Part shown: positions 11,818 through 23,326 of the stretch, one piece after another
How positions within the stretch are numbered: the stretch's first letter is position 1
Layout: the number at the start of each line of letters is the position of its first letter
From: Liolophura sinensis
Lineage: Eukaryota; Mollusca; Polyplacophora; Chitonida; Chitonidae
Direction of reading: 5' to 3'
Assembly (NCBI RefSeq): GCF_032854445.1
Contig: NC_088296.1
Coordinates: forward strand, 10,018,706 to 10,082,705
DNA length: 64,000 nt
Notes under the pieces: generated by a model
What the model was told of the DNA's origin: nothing
Seen by the model: only the letters and a program-made list of their open reading frames with translations
The model's database searches: none
Position numbers and translations under genes: made by a program

Positions 11818-14800
11818 TTCCGTTGGAACAAACCTGTGGTGGGGTTAGTAAAAGTAGTTAGAAAGGCTAATTTACTGTACTGTTGTAAAACTTCTAGTGA
11901 GAACCCGTGTTAACGACATTGTTGTTGAGATTTTACAATTCTGGTAGTATGCGTGTCACTTGACAGAACTTAAGATTCAAATATGCCGGTACTTAGAAAA
12001 TGAGCATCACGTGGAGCTTTCCTAGGTTCTGACAATAACGTAGGACTTCTAAAGTGTTCAAAGTCTTACATACTACACACTGCATGTGACGTTTTCTTTC
12101 GCATCACTGAGGACACGATTAGTTTGTCAGGACACGAGAAAGCGAAAATCGGCGCATTGGACAGGCTCTCCTTTTTCTACCCTGAACTTATCTGAGTCAT
12201 CAGATAACTCTTACCAGCTAAGCCAACTTAAATGCAAATACACCGTATTATTGACTGCTTGAGCAAAGGCTGAAGTGCCTCATAACTTCCCGAATGACAT
12301 TGTATGCACCGGCTGATCAAGATCCGCGTAAGATGCTCTCATATACCATCAAAATAGCCGAAGGACCAAAAAAAAATATTTGTCAGTTCCTGACACACAG
12401 AGAAAACACTAGAGCCTATTTAAACCTTTAGCATTCTATAAACAAATCCTTGATTTCTTTACATTTAGCCTGAAGGAATAATGCAAGCATATCAATCTGA
12501 CATTGAACGTTCTCGCATTGCATGTAGCCTATCTTCCAGCAGTGGCCACACCGTTACGAAGCTGAAAGACATCGTCAACGAAAACCTGTAATGTCAGCGA
12601 AAGCTTGTAATGTCAGCAAAAGCCTGTAATGTTAATATTACAACGTTAATCCCTATCATGCTACATGTACCACCACTGTTTATTTTTGCAAACAAAATAA
12701 CCACAGAGTCATCGTGCTTCCACCATAACAGTAACATACACAAGAGTCTCTCTGATTCCACTACATTAATAACGAATAGCACAGACATTATGGCATCGGG
12801 GTATTTCAGTCTCATGACGACGCTGGACTCTCCCTGGTTCCACTATAGGAATAAAACAAACCTGATTATACTAAGGGCTCCATGGTGCCTTCCTGCTTCC
12901 GTTACTGGAATAACACAAAACAGGTAAGAATACAGACTTCCTGTTTGGACTACAAGAATAACACAAACCAGGTAACACTGGAATCTTTCTGCTTCCATTA
13001 CAGGAATAACACAAAACAACACAAAAGTAACACTGTAGGCTTCCTGCTTTCACTACAAGAACAGCACAAACATCATGACACCGATGGCTTGCTTGACATC
13101 TGGGCAGTGGCATTGTAACTTAAAAACCTCATAAGATAAATGCGTGGTCAAACAGGGGAGAGTCGAACCTTTGACTCCATTGCTCACGGGCCGATTGACT
13201 GCCGACAGAGCGACACTTGACATGACTGAGTCAGCCTGGTTCCCTCGAAACATGACGTAAAGTTTGACTCACCTAGACATTGTGCCGTGGCTGACCGTCT
13301 TGCTCCATCTGAGCAATCACACACATTTCTGCTAGCGCCCAACACGTTTCTCATTAAACATGTGGTGTTGGCAGGACAAACATCATCTCCAGACCCACAT
13401 GTTCCTGATATACAACAGCAGCAAAAAAATGCAAAGACAATGCAGTAGTAAAAATACTTGTCTAAACAAAGGTCTGCGGTAATTCGCATAATATAAAAGA
13501 GTACATCATGGGCAGTGCAACCAGGGCTGAGACGACAGTGTGATAAATGGCAAATGATCACATATAACCGGTGAAACCCGGCCTCTTGTCAATTCACCTT
13601 GGTTAGGATTTTATCCTATCTGTTCATGTGAAGACTTAAAATAGGAGCAATTTACAAACCCTAACGTAGCAGAATCAGCAGGGAAAACCTGAATACTGTG
13701 ACATCTCTGCTCGTGATTGTTCGACAATAATACTGAAACATAATATGATTTCAGATGTATTTCAAGACGAGCCGTTACGCATTACATTCTACACAAATGG
13801 AACTATTTGGCAGTACTTGGGATTGGTATAAAATCATGAAGACCACAAATAATGTTTTTATTCTCGGCAATTTCTGCACACATCTACAGTTTTGGTACTA
13901 CAATCTTTGTTCTTGGTAATTTCATGACAGATCACCACCATGTTGATCAAGGTTTACTTACGTAAGCAAAATGCTGGAAAGTTTCCTTTTGCGGCCAATA
14001 GAATATCAAATCCAGCTTTACAACGACAATATTTTCCCTCCACACATGACGTCCCGTATCCGCAAATCCCGTTGCATTTGTCACTCTCCAGGCCTGTAGG
14101 ACAGAATTTACTAAAAGTAAAATTATACAAGGAGAGAATCCAGCAAAAGATAGAAATAATTTACGGCATGGAATTCATCCTTCGTTAAAGGCGATTCTCA
14201 GAGGTACATGTATCAAGTTTTGCGTCGCTTTGGGAACTGGTCTTGTTATTATTGACGGCTGGTATACGAATGTATGTTTCGACGCATGGGTTGAAGGAAC
14301 ATGATATGTGTATGTATCTATGGTTAAGGTTTTATGTCGTTTCTCTGGTATAAGTACATACTATTATATAGATACATATAGAACAGCTTATTTAAAAGCT
14401 TTAATAGATATTTTCTGATTTAGTCTGCAAAAAGAAAAAAACGGTAACAGGTTTGTGTTTAGTCAATCTTTAGTGGTTTTAAATCGATGAGACAAAGAAC
14501 CTTTTCGACGACGCGTTCAGATTGTTGTCGTTGACAAGTATATGTACCGGATAGTATATGCGGCTGTACGATGATCGTATGGCCCGGCTTCCATAGAGAG
14601 GTGTAACGGGAGCAGTATTCTAGAGCTTGTACTAGCAGTAGCAAATTAGAACTTCCCTGTACCTCTGATCGTAGAGAACTGGGCTTCCGACAATAGAGAC
14701 TTGAATTTCAAATCCATTAAGCCAGTGTTTAATTAGAGTCTGCGAAATCAGTACGTCACTTGAATTGGTATCGATTGGCAATGCGCTAAGACTTTTATGT

Positions 14801-14886
14801 AACTTACCCAGGATACATGTGTCCGTCAGAATGACCAATGGAATCAGAATCTGTCCCCAGCGTTTTAGGAGCGTATGAGGTTCCAT
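7624..14886 (-). CDS. Gene 3: compact EGF receptor paralogue, complete
   Basis: Six exons on the minus strand (14886-14808, 14093-13962, 13404-13273, 11117-10983, 9010-8923, 7873-7624) join in phase to 816 nt, i.e. 271 aa plus stop. The product has a signal peptide (1-26), two divergent six-cysteine EGF domains (27-70 and 71-114), one calcium-binding EGF (115-159), a transmembrane helix (about 160-188) and an 83-residue tail. The tail has two YEDV motifs, in AYEDVTGQSVQQ and DRYEDVDLPSQPEL, both matching gene 2. It stops right after the second, where gene 2 runs about 148 residues further. Start choice: the ATG at 14886 opens a leader nearly identical in layout to gene 2, with the same 79-bp exon length and the same upstream sequence GGAATTCTGACAGCA. 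The gene converges on gene 1 and diverges from gene 2. The function is probably cell-surface recognition or signalling; no ligand can be inferred. Confidence 0.8.
8458..8690. repeat. 31-bp minisatellite, 7 copies
   Basis: The unit is GCGATTTGATCAAAAGC followed by about 14 bp. Most copies carry TGATCA or the variant TAATCA. It lies inside the intron between the gene 3 transmembrane and tail exons. Confidence 0.9.
8923..9010 (-). CDS. Gene 3 transmembrane exon
   Basis: 88 bp. Acceptor ACTCATACAG, donor GTGAGC, entered in phase 1 and left in phase 2, as in gene 2. It begins TDSSALAIGL (gene 2: [10 protein letters not shown]) and continues into FLLNIIILVVVV, a hydrophobic helix. Confidence 0.85.
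9375..9775 (-). repeat. R2 dispersed repeat, long inverted copy
   Basis: It contains TGATGACAACACAGCATTTT, GACGTCTAATA, CAGTTAACATCACAGCATAT, CAGCTTAAGCCATTGTGTTA and CTATCCCACTGTCGTCGCTG. These are the reverse complement of the R2 head (CAGCGACGACAGTGTGATAG) followed by the R2 body and tail. Confidence 0.6.
9810..10130. repeat. 42-bp minisatellite, about 7 copies
   Basis: The unit is AGGAAACTAGACACTCCCGA, then GGATAATCACCTTCCAGCGTGG. As 42 is divisible by three, the plus strand stays open and spells a 14-residue repeat around AWRKLDTP. It lies in a gene 3 intron, antisense to the gene, so I read it as non-coding. Confidence 0.9.
10983..11117 (-). CDS. Gene 3 exon: calcium-binding EGF domain
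   Basis: Acceptor TTACATACAG, donor GTAAGT, 135 bp, phase 1-1. It starts DIDEC and contains CTNTDGNYTC (hydroxylation consensus) and the NNS and NYT glycosylation sequons. The acceptor region is multiplied into the adjacent minisatellite (11118-11645), and the reading frame stays open through about ten upstream repeat units. Confidence 0.88.
11118..11645 (-). repeat. Minisatellite derived from the gene 3 cbEGF splice acceptor, 15 copies
   Basis: On the gene strand each unit (32-37 bp) reads approximately TTTATGTTACATACAG followed by ATATCGAC and then TGTATG. The first part is the 3' splice site and the second is the first eight bases of the neighbouring exon. Fifteen copies of GATATC(G/T)...CATA lie upstream of the real exon. 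In the exon frame the repeat spells DIDCMFFMLHT. Confidence 0.92.
11756..11814. repeat. (TA)n microsatellite
   Basis: Uninterrupted TA dinucleotides within a gene 3 intron. Confidence 0.97.
12880..13080. repeat. Imperfect ~50-bp repeats in a gene 3 intron
   Basis: The phrases CTTCCTGCTTCC, ATTACAGGAATAACACAAAA and CAGGTAACACTGGAATC recur about four times with variable spacing. They include splice-like CAG and GGTAAC words, but no open EGF frame accompanies them. Confidence 0.6.
13273..13404 (-). CDS. Gene 3 exon: divergent EGF domain (type 2)
   Basis: Acceptor TTGTATATCAG, donor GTGAGT, 132 bp, phase 1-1. The frame starts TCGSGDDVCPANTTC and ends ATAQCLG with six cysteines. PANTTC matches PVNTTC in gene 2 exon 34225. 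Confidence 0.85.
13510..13650 (+). repeat. R2 dispersed repeat, sense copy
   Basis: It reads GAGACGACAGTGTGATAAAT, then ATAACCGGTGAAACCCGGCC, TCTTGTCAATTCACC and GATTTTATCC. It is a clear copy of the R2 head and mid region, in the intron just upstream (in gene 3 sense) of the type-2 EGF exon. Confidence 0.75.
13962..14093 (-). CDS. Gene 3 exon: divergent EGF domain (type 1)
   Basis: Acceptor ATTCTGTCCTACAG, donor GTAAGT, 132 bp, phase 1-1. The frame starts LESDKCNGICGYGTSC and ends FPAFCL, with cysteine spacing C-x3-C-x5-C-x5-C-x-C-x17-C. Homologues are the gene 2 exons at 33645 (intact) and 29906 (stop-containing). Confidence 0.85.
14808..14886 (-). CDS. Gene 3 first coding exon: signal peptide
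   Basis: 79 bp from ATG to donor GTAAGT, ending phase 1. MEPHTLLKRWGQ is followed by the hydrophobic core ILIPLVILTDTCILG. The paralogous gene 2 exon has the same length ([12 protein letters not shown], then [13 protein letters not shown]). Upstream on the minus strand are GGAATTCTGACAG and, about 60 bp up, a TATATATA stretch. Confidence 0.88.
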
Positions 14887-15660
14887 GGTAGTCTGCTGTC
14901 AGAATTCCCAGAAATAGGACTCTTTTGTCTCTTTTTTCATAGTAGCATATATATAGTAAGACCCGCATATATACTGTAAGCCATATGTATGTGTATATTA
15001 AGCAGTTTATGCACTAGGGACTTAAATGAGTCATCGGCTTTCTGCTCACTGCTGCTTCGAATGTTTAGAATGACGTTGGTTCTTTACTAACTGTGACCTC
15101 TTTTCCCATACTTGTTCAGTGTGTTGTTTGGGACGACGTGAATTGGGGAGTTACGTGGGCTGCACGAAGAATACAAACGGATTCTAAAGCTGAAGATTCT
15201 CCCGTCTTGCCCATATTATGAGCTAGGTCATTATGATCAACAGGTGTTTTGAATGCTTTTTCACAAAGTATGTATGTCTACCACTATGTTACTGACTGCA
15301 CGTCGTCCGCGCTCTACTGAATACACCTGTCGTAGTTACCTCTGGTATGAGACAGTAGTTTGGACTTCTTAATAAAGTCAAAAAACGTCAAAAACGATAA
15401 GTGGATTAGCGATATCAATATATCTTTTTCGACATCGGTAAATATTTCTTGATACTGGTAAATATTTCTTGATATCGATAATTTTCGACTAAATGTTAAT
15501 TTGATGCCTCGTGATTTTTATCAGCCCGACGACGGTTTTGGACCTGCAGTTGAAAATGATTCCGTCAGTTAGACAGAATCATTGAAAACAAAAGACAACA
15601 CAGCATGGATAACACAGCAACAGTAGTGACGACAGTGTGATAGCTGGCAAATTTAAGAAT

Positions 15661-15815
15661 TGTTTATTTATCTGGTTGGTGTTTTACGCCGTACTTAACA
15701 ATATTTCACCTCTACGATTGCGGCCAGCTATTTAGTGGGAGGAAACCGAACAGGGCCCGGGCGAAACCAACGACCATCTGCAGGTTGGTGGAAGATCTTC
15801 CTGCTTCCGGTGGCA
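15661..15815 (-). repeat. SINE, antisense, 5'-truncated
   Basis: TTTATTTATCTGGTTGGTGT, then TTTACGCCGTACTTAACAAT through the body to ATCTTCCTGCTTCCGG. It is inserted directly against an R2 fragment. Confidence 0.8.
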
Positions 15816-16414
15816 AGCAACGCGCAACTGAGATAAATGTTATGTTGTCGACAACTTTTATTCTAGCAGGGTACGCGATTTGAATACTGATTTTATTCAC
15901 GTCGCCTAAAACATACCTTGCGTTTTTCCAACATCGTTGAAAACTCTCGACTGCTTCTCTAGGCATGATTCCGTCCTATTTTTGTGTTTTATATACTTTC
16001 TTAGTTCTTTTGGGGTTTGTCTTCTACGTCGTCTTGGGAATTGGCCTTGCGATTATTGACCTGAAAAATGTCAATTTTGAAGTCAAGTGTGTTGACATGT
16101 GTATGTACTCTAACAATAAAATGTTAGTTTCACGTCTACGTGTTTACGAGTTAGCATAGTAAATTTTCAATCAACCACACAACTTGTCCTGGTCAAACTT
16201 TCGCCACATCACTTCAGACTTATGTTATGTAAGCGCCACGACAGGTGCAAGGCTTGTCTGATGTCAGCGTTTCCCCTCAGTCATGATTTGTTTGAGGCTG
16301 TTCTGGGCTTTACGTTTGGCTTGAGGCCAAGACTTGTGTGTGGATGAGCTTAAACGTTATCCCAGATAAAGGTTGGATTGACTGAATACAATACAAGACT
16401 GACAGTTTTACAGT

Positions 16415-16500
16415 GTAAAACCTTAGCAGCGATGAGAGTGTGATAACTGGCAAATAAGACACGTGACCCGTGAAATCCGACCCCTTGTCAGTTTATAATG
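16415..16500 (+). repeat. R2 dispersed repeat, sense copy
   Basis: AGCAGCGATGAGAGTGTGAT, then AACTGGCAAATAAGACACGT, GACCCGTGAAATCCGACC. It is nearly identical to the copy at 25325, so the two form a recent subfamily. Confidence 0.75.
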
Positions 16501-17869
16501 TTAACACCCCACATAATTTCGCCACGTCGTTTTCACCCCCTCCACCCCACCCAACGAGAATACCACATATTACAGGATTTCTAAATGTTAAAGACTTTCA
16601 GCAATAAAATATTCAGCCCATCAAATAAAGAAATTAATGACATTATGTGGAGAACAGCAACTATACACGGTAGAATTCGTCAATATGCACATAAATAAAA
16701 GCTTAGATATAAATGTGTTGATGTTCACTACTAGCCCTATACTCACATACATACCACACGAGCTCCTACAGTCAGCAGCTTTGTGTCATCAACCCGGTCT
16801 GTAAGTGTATGTTTATAGCGGAATAATGAGGATATAATTACCTAGCTGAAATTCAAAATTTTTAATTAAGAAAAGAAATTGACGCATATATGGTACATGG
16901 ACTGCTGTTTGTCACGGTGATGGCCACATAGATATATATGTACACGTCCTGCACGTGTATTCCAGTAGCAGCTGTTAGTGGGATACATATCCCCGCTTGG
17001 CTTCATACTAACCGCAACATGCAATTAAACCGTCTCATAACAGAAAGGCATTGCATTTGTCACCGTCATTTCCTCCCACCATAATGCTGGCCGCCGTCGT
17101 ATAAGTGAAATATTCTTAAGTAAGGCGTAAAACACCAATATATATATATCCAACGTAGCGATTTAATTCAACACGAAGAATATACTGCCGGGTTAAGCAA
17201 ATTAGACACAAGCGTAAAGCAGAGCACCAGAAACTCTGCACGGTCTGTCCATATTTACTTACAAGAGAATTGTGCTCATTGTAAAACTTAAGAAACCCAA
17301 GAGTGAAGGCGTTTGATTGAATAACCCTGACACACTTTATGCATTGAACGTGGACTGGAGTAATGTGAAATTGCTATAAGCACTGTACTTATTCACATTA
17401 ATATACGTTGAACATGTTTTAACTCAATATTGAAAGTTTTCTTGCTATATTTTCCACTTTACGGCATCCTGTTCAATTTTAACGCTTGGGCATTTTAATG
17501 CAGGGGGGTTGGGGTTGTGGTTGTTGAATGCGTTCTTTACCTGCACCGAACGACTTGTTGAAAAGGTGTGGTTTTGTGGAAAGAGAACTCGGCAAGGTTT
17601 TACATACCAAACTAAATATATGTATAATCTGGTGGTATATGTATAATTCATGGTTGATAACAAAATTTCGATATTGATTTCGACATCAAGAGTCATTGAC
17701 TCCGATGTCATAATTATTCAAAAACAAAAACAGTAGAGAGCTGGATATTGGGCAGAGTTAATCATGTTTTGTTTAAGTCATGTTTCGGAGGTTGACACCA
17801 GTTACCTTAACTGCTATCGATTTTACTACAAGCCCTGGTTCTAACAGCAAGGTTTGTTATATATATTGC

Positions 17870-17993
17870 CAGCGCCACGCAATGACCCATGAGCCAATTC
17901 CAATGAGGTCGCGGTGAGTTCAAGTCCAGGTCATGCTGTCTCCCCCTCCGGTCGTACGCGGGAAGGTCTGTCATTAACCGTGGCGTATAAGTG

Positions 17994-17998
<5 letters not shown>
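17870..17998 (+). repeat. SINE, sense, internally deleted
   Basis: Head-derived CGCAATGACCCATGAGCC and GTGAGTTCAAGTCCAGGTCA, then TACGCGGGAAGGTCTG. It jumps directly to the tail phrase GTATAAGTGAAATA, which runs into a (TA)n tract. Confidence 0.7.

Positions 17999-18065
<67 letters not shown>
17996..18065. repeat. (TA)n microsatellite
   Basis: Pure TA dinucleotides that grow out of the tail of the preceding SINE copy. Confidence 0.97.
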
Positions 18066-18069
<4 letters not shown>

Positions 18070-18636
18070 CCAGTCAAATGAATAAAAATTACAAAGTCCC
18101 ATATAAATCTACTTCACCATTATTTAACGCCGTAGTGAAGAATTGTTTGACTTATACATAACTTCTGTATGACAGTGGTCATGTTTATATGCGAGGTGGA
18201 CATTGGAGAGCTCTGATAAAACCATCATCTGCCGATAGGATGGAGACCAAACTGGACATAACACAGGAGAGGTGACTAGAAAACGATTAGTTCATTTTAT
18301 TAAAGGTATTTTGTTCATACTAACTCCACACTAGAGAATGTTTCACTTATGTGATGTCAGTTTTACGAGTGGGGTCACAACGAGGTGCCGGGGGTAAACC
18401 ATCAATCTGTGACGAGTTGCTAATGAATTTTCCCACGTGTCATGTAAAAATATGCGCGCTGTAATGGTGGTCTGAAAAGAAAGTTAGGCTGTGAAAACAG
18501 CTCGGCGAGAATGGGTGATCACTCCCATGCATTACAGTACAAGGCTACCTGAATATTTTAATGTTCTGTGTGCTAGAAATCATGCAGACATGGCTTCAAC
18601 ATCCAGTTGTTTAATGTTGTATTATCACCTTGTTGG

Positions 18637-18850
18637 ACCTCAGTGGATGACTTGGTTAGCGCGCATGCTCAGCGTTATGAACCAGGAGCCTCTCAGGAAT
18701 GCCGTCGCAGGTAACTGTTCGACATATATACTCATTGTTCGACACCTGTGCTCATTGTTCGACACATGTCAATTGTTCGACACATATGCCCATTGTTCGA
18801 CACATATGCCCATTGTTCAACACATATGTCCATTGTTCTAAACCTATGGC
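18637..18850 (+). repeat. SINE head followed by a 20-bp tandem array
   Basis: From 18637 to about 18712 only the tRNA-like head is present (GGTTAGCGCGCATGCTCAGC, AACCAGGAGCCTCTCA). Then CATTGTTCGACACATATGCC repeats about seven times with small changes up to 18850. Confidence 0.75.
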
Positions 18851-19850
18851 CATTGCTTATTTGTTCAATCCCGGTGCATGTCCATCCACAGAAACAATTT
18901 GTTACTATTTACGCGTCTATCTGAACGGTTAAAATGAAACCCTGACTGAGAAGTTGACACGAGGCAGTATTTCACCAGTCACATGTGACCATTTGTCAGC
19001 TGGCACATTGTCGTTGCTGTACTGATTTTACTCTCTGTGTTGTACTTCTTTAATTATATTCTAATCCCCAACACTTAAAATACTTTCATTTCACCTGACA
19101 GTCAAAGGCCTACCTGGTGTTATTTGTTTGACACCTATAATGCCTCTCCCGTCACCATATTGCTGTAGCGTAAATCCATAGTCATTCATTTGTTCATTAA
19201 TGTGCCCATTGTTTTGTTCACCGTTTCGTCTTGTTGCACATTTATCACCCGGGACAATGGAAATCCCTCTCGCCAAAAGTAATCTCATTTCACCTCTTTC
19301 ACGACAATGCTGGTCGCCGTCGTATAAGTGAAACAATCTTGATTACCGCGTAAGACACCAGTGAAATGAAAAAAAATTATAAATCATTGATTAATTGATT
19401 GCGCTCAGTGGAACCCGAGTGCCGAAGTGAACCGTCGACCTTTGGCAAGTTATTGACGAACTTTCGCACGTGTGACATACAAACTGGCACGCCATACTGG
19501 TGGAAGACAAACACAAGTGTCACGTACTGCTTATTTTCACTATCGGCCCCGAGACCGGGATTCTCTGTCCAAGACGGACTTTGACTCTGCACTTCGTGTA
19601 TCTCTTTGTTAACAGTCGCGCACTTTACCGCTACATTTCATTCCTCGGTTGATAATTAAATGGTATGACAGTGAATATTGAAGAGTCCAAATCGCTGCCT
19701 GCACTATGCGTTACTAATGGGGGACCCCCGCTCAGAGTTATCTCCCCTGTGGCGCCACTGTTCCATCAGCGATACACATATCCACCGGCATGGCCGAGTG
19801 TATCTGTATGTCGGCGACCGTCTGGTGTTAAATGTAACTCTTCTACAGCA

Positions 19851-21551
19851 ATGCCGCAATATTGTTGCGTACCTGGGTGTAAGGGGAACACTGGAGGACA
19901 TCGATTCCCTCGAGACGCTAACATTAGATTAAAATGGAGGGTTGCTATCAAGCGAATCGACCCGCAAACCCGACAACTATGGGACCCTAAAAAGCTGGAC
20001 GTGGTCTGCAGAGCGCACTTCAGAGATGAAGATTATCGGCCAGTTTCGTTACTAGGTAGGATTGCTATTTCGTAGAGAGATCTGCATTTTAAAATGGAAA
20101 TCAGTATTGTTTATTCCCCCTACCGTCAGCTATACCTGGCGGCAGTGTAGACTTGAATGCAGGCCTACCAATTAAAACTGATAGTTATAAATTATTTGTA
20201 AATATGGCTTACTAATAATAGAGGTATCAGGTCAAATTGTAATATTAAATAGATCTAGCAGAATTTTTTCAACATGAAATATTCGAAGTTTTAAATATTT
20301 CCGGCACTAGTCTTAATGGCTTGCTGTATTAAAATAAATTTTAAAAAAATCTTCTTTGCACTCATTAGAACTAACACGTGAAAACTGTCCATTCAAATTT
20401 CAGGTGAAAGGAAAAGACTTCGAGCAAATGCTGTTCCATCAGTTTTTACTTTCTGGCCATCTGACACCAAGCCCAGGAGGAAACTGGAGAGGACGGGCAA
20501 AAGTCCAGATGTCCAGATGCAAATGATTGTGGAAGACGTGCCCGATGTGGCGTGTTTTGAATCCGTTGGAAATGAGGAATTGCCAGCCATTGAGACCATC
20601 TCAACCTCATCGACAACAGATCAGGGGGTGCAGTGCTCTTTGCCCAGCAATCAAAATAGATTTTCAGTCGATAACTTTGAAAACAATCCCAAAGCAATGT
20701 CTTACTACACTGGTTTTTATGATTATCAATATTTCATGTTTTTCTTCAATATTCTTGGCCCGGCAGCTTTTGATTTAAACTACAAATGTTCGCTATTGTC
20801 TCCACACGATCAATTGTTTTTAACTTTAATGAAGCTGAGACAGTCAAAAGATGATGTGGAGCTGTCACTTTTGTTCAACGTTAGTGAAACTACTGTTTCC
20901 AGAATTGTTTGTACATGGATCAATTTCATTTATTTCCAACTCCAAGAGATAGACATCTGGCCATCCAAATCTGTTGTGGAGGCTACCATGCCAGTTGGTT
21001 TCAGGAAAATGTACCCTTCAACGCGTGTTATTCTTGATGCAACGGAGGTACCAATTCAAAAACCTGCGAATGTGAACGCCCAATCAGTGACATATTCCAG
21101 CTACAAGAGTAAGAACACTCTCAAAACTATGGTAGGGTGTTCGCCACGTGGATTAGTGACATATGTAAGCGATGCTTACGGTGGTTCAGCCAGTGATCGT
21201 CAAATAATAGAGCGATCAGATCTCTTTGATCCAGGAAAGCTTGCGAAGAAGGATAGCATAATGGCTGATCGTGGGATTATGGTGCAAGACCTCTTTGCTA
21301 ACTATGATGTCACGGTCAACACCCCAACAATGTTGAAAGGAAAGAGTCAACTGGAGCCAGAGGAGGTTGTGAAAGATCGGCGCATCTCCTCTAAACGAGT
21401 TCATGTAGAACGGGTTATAGGACTTGGAAAGACTTATAAGATCCTGACACAACCATTATCAGCAAGCAAGGTCCATCTTGGTTCTCGAATTCTTTATGTA
21501 TGCTTCATGCTTTCAAACTTCAGGAAATCTATAGTAAATCGCCTTGCTTAG
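19851..21551 (+). CDS. THAP-domain DDE transposase (Harbinger/ISL2EU-type), intact
   Basis: Two exons, 19851-20055 and 20404-21551, join in phase 1 (donor GTAGGA, acceptor AAATTTCAG) to give 450 aa. Residues 1 to about 65 form a THAP zinc finger (C2CH): MPQYCCVPGCKGN supplies the first cysteines, then a Trp in LKWRVAI, and VVCRAHFRDEDY gives the last Cys and His. A helix-turn-helix segment follows (KDDVELSLLFNVSETTVSRI). Then comes a DDE_Tnp_4-type catalytic core: D in VILDATEVPI, D in MADRGIM, E in VHVERVIGLGKT. The THAP finger should bind the element ends and the DDE core should cut and rejoin DNA in the nucleus. No stop or frameshift is present, so the copy is young or under selection. The ATG at 19851 is preferred because it opens the THAP finger directly. 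Confidence 0.85.
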
Positions 21552-21650
21552 ACTGTTTTAATGTACAAGTACAGTAAATTGTGAACTTTCTGAATAGACC
21601 ATTTGCCAATTCACCTTTCCACAGCTGTCAATCATTGTTGTCAACTTTCC

Positions 21651-21656
21651 AATAAA
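21651..21656 (+). terminator. Poly(A) signal of the transposase gene
   Basis: AATAAA 100 bp after the transposase stop, followed by AGAAGCTTCG. It is well placed as the 3' end signal. Confidence 0.6.
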
Positions 21657-22600
21657 GAAGCTTCGCCTCGCTTTCATTGTCACCACAAACAATACCACGT
21701 GGCATTTTCTACAGGCATAAGGTATAGGACCTTGTGGCAGTGTTTGTGGTTACTAGATTGAGGGGCAGGGCTATTGGTAGTCTGCGGAACCCTCAATTGC
21801 TATCTATGGTGTAAGGCCAGGCAGGGACGTTGCATAACAACGCTATAAGTCACAAATCAGGTATTGTTTCAGAGTTATTTAGATTTCAAGTGCAGAGTAC
21901 AATTTACTGTTGTCAGATTTGTATTTAGTGCCAAAACTGATTGTTGCCAAGGCCGGCTTGCCCGGTGTGGAATGGTTGCTAGCAAGCGATTTCTCTCCCT
22001 ATAGTTGAAATTGCGGGCCAAGTGCAAAACTGGCAAACGGTCTATTGACAAGATAAAACATGCATTGGTACTTAAGACCACTGACATGAGCTAGTGTACA
22101 TAAAAACAAAACAAACTGCTTGTATAAAGATATGACAAAAATTTAATATGTAATTTTGTCTCACATGAATGGGTTCATTGGATGAGTCTGCCCTTTCTGA
22201 CATGATACATAGGAAATAATAAACAACAGAATTGGAAACGGTTTACCTACTTATCATTTGACATAAACGCTCATTGTTAGATGCCTTTTGGCACCTAAAC
22301 CAGTACTAATATATGTATTTTAATGAAATAAACTGTTAACTTCTTCAGTTGATGAAGGGAATCACATGGATGTTTTGGGGCTATTTTGTTCATCCAGGTG
22401 GATTGGACTTTAAAGGCATAGAGAATCGACTGCAGTTGGCTGAAACTCGCTACATGTGCATAGCTAGTAAGGCTGTAGGCGCTCACTCAACGATGGCAAT
22501 GATTATGTTCAAATTACAGCCATGTGATATTGAATATACATTTGTTATTACCATTACAATCACAAGTTTGATAAAACAATGCTAGGCATAATTTCAATAC

Positions 22601-23326
22601 CTTCTTTTTCATGGCAGCTCTGACCATTCCACTGAAATGAACATCCTTCTGGGTAATATGTACACTGCAGGCATCAATTCTTTGGCTATCCAGCAGTGCT
22701 TCACCTTTCTGTATGGCCTTGAGATCACTCATAGCCCTCTTGTCCATGGCCATTCGTATTTCAAAATACGACTCCACAAGGGCCCTTCTGATTTTAGGAA
22801 GCTGGATCTTATGAACAGGCATCAGCTGTTTGAATCCACTCACTGGCCAATCGGGGATAGTTGGTTCTGGCAACAACACGGGGACACCTTGAAAGTTATT
22901 ATTTCTGTCATACGCTTCTAACCTACAAAGTAACCACACAACCATGTTAGCTCGACGGCCTGTGTATAATGTAGGCATAGGCCTTCAGAAAATAAATTAG
23001 CTGTACCAACCAGTGAGAAATCTCGGTTTTGAGAGTGATGTCAAGTATCATCCCGGTTTCATAAAGTAAACTCATCCTTACAAATTGCCTAACACACGTT
23101 TTACACACGGAATGTATGAAGTCAACAGTAATCACAACAACAACAACACTTTCGCGTGATATAAAAATTTTTTAGATTTAACACGATGACACATAGTCTT
23201 AAGCAAAATAAATAAGGAAAGGCAACTTTACCTTTGGATCAAATCTTCTTTACGCCCTGTACTTCGGGCATTCCGCAAAATCAGCTCTTGTTTGAGCTTA
23301 CTCACGCTCCACATGGAATAGGCCAT
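22601..23326 (-). CDS. SAP-domain protein of the transposon, 5' part only
   Basis: Exon 1 (23326-23232, donor GTAAAG) and exon 2 (22922-22601, acceptor TTACTTTGTAG, donor GTATTG) join in phase 2. The N-terminus is a SAP DNA-binding motif: VSKLKQELILRNARSTGRKE then DLIQRLEAYDRN; the splice falls inside the last helix. Exon 2 continues with a basic, partly acidic segment ending AAMKKK. In ISL2EU elements the second gene continues into a YqaJ exonuclease domain. I could not find such a domain between 21.66 and 22.60 kb, so the gene is probably 3'-truncated by deletion. The start codon ATGGCC lies at the inner edge of the right terminal repeat. Confidence 0.6.

Larger units (their letters stand above)
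14887..19699. other. Intergenic stretch between gene 3 and the DNA transposon
   Basis: No supportable coding gene. It contains R2 copies (about 15590-15658 and 16415-16500), R3 pieces (about 15960-16075 and 16660-17450), SINEs, a (TA)n tract, a 20-bp tandem array and an inverted R2 copy near 18935-19060. If gene 3 has a spliced 5' UTR or promoter, it would lie at the left edge of this stretch. Confidence 0.55.

Noticed and set aside
18637-18712. tRNA-like sequence with A-box/B-box-like words
   Set aside because: It is the head of a SINE copy, not a free-standing tRNA; the anticodon stem cannot be folded convincingly.
22295-22585. Opposing short frames between the transposase and the SAP gene
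   Set aside because: Looked for the missing nuclease exons here; no YqaJ-like motif or acceptor fits the SAP gene phase.
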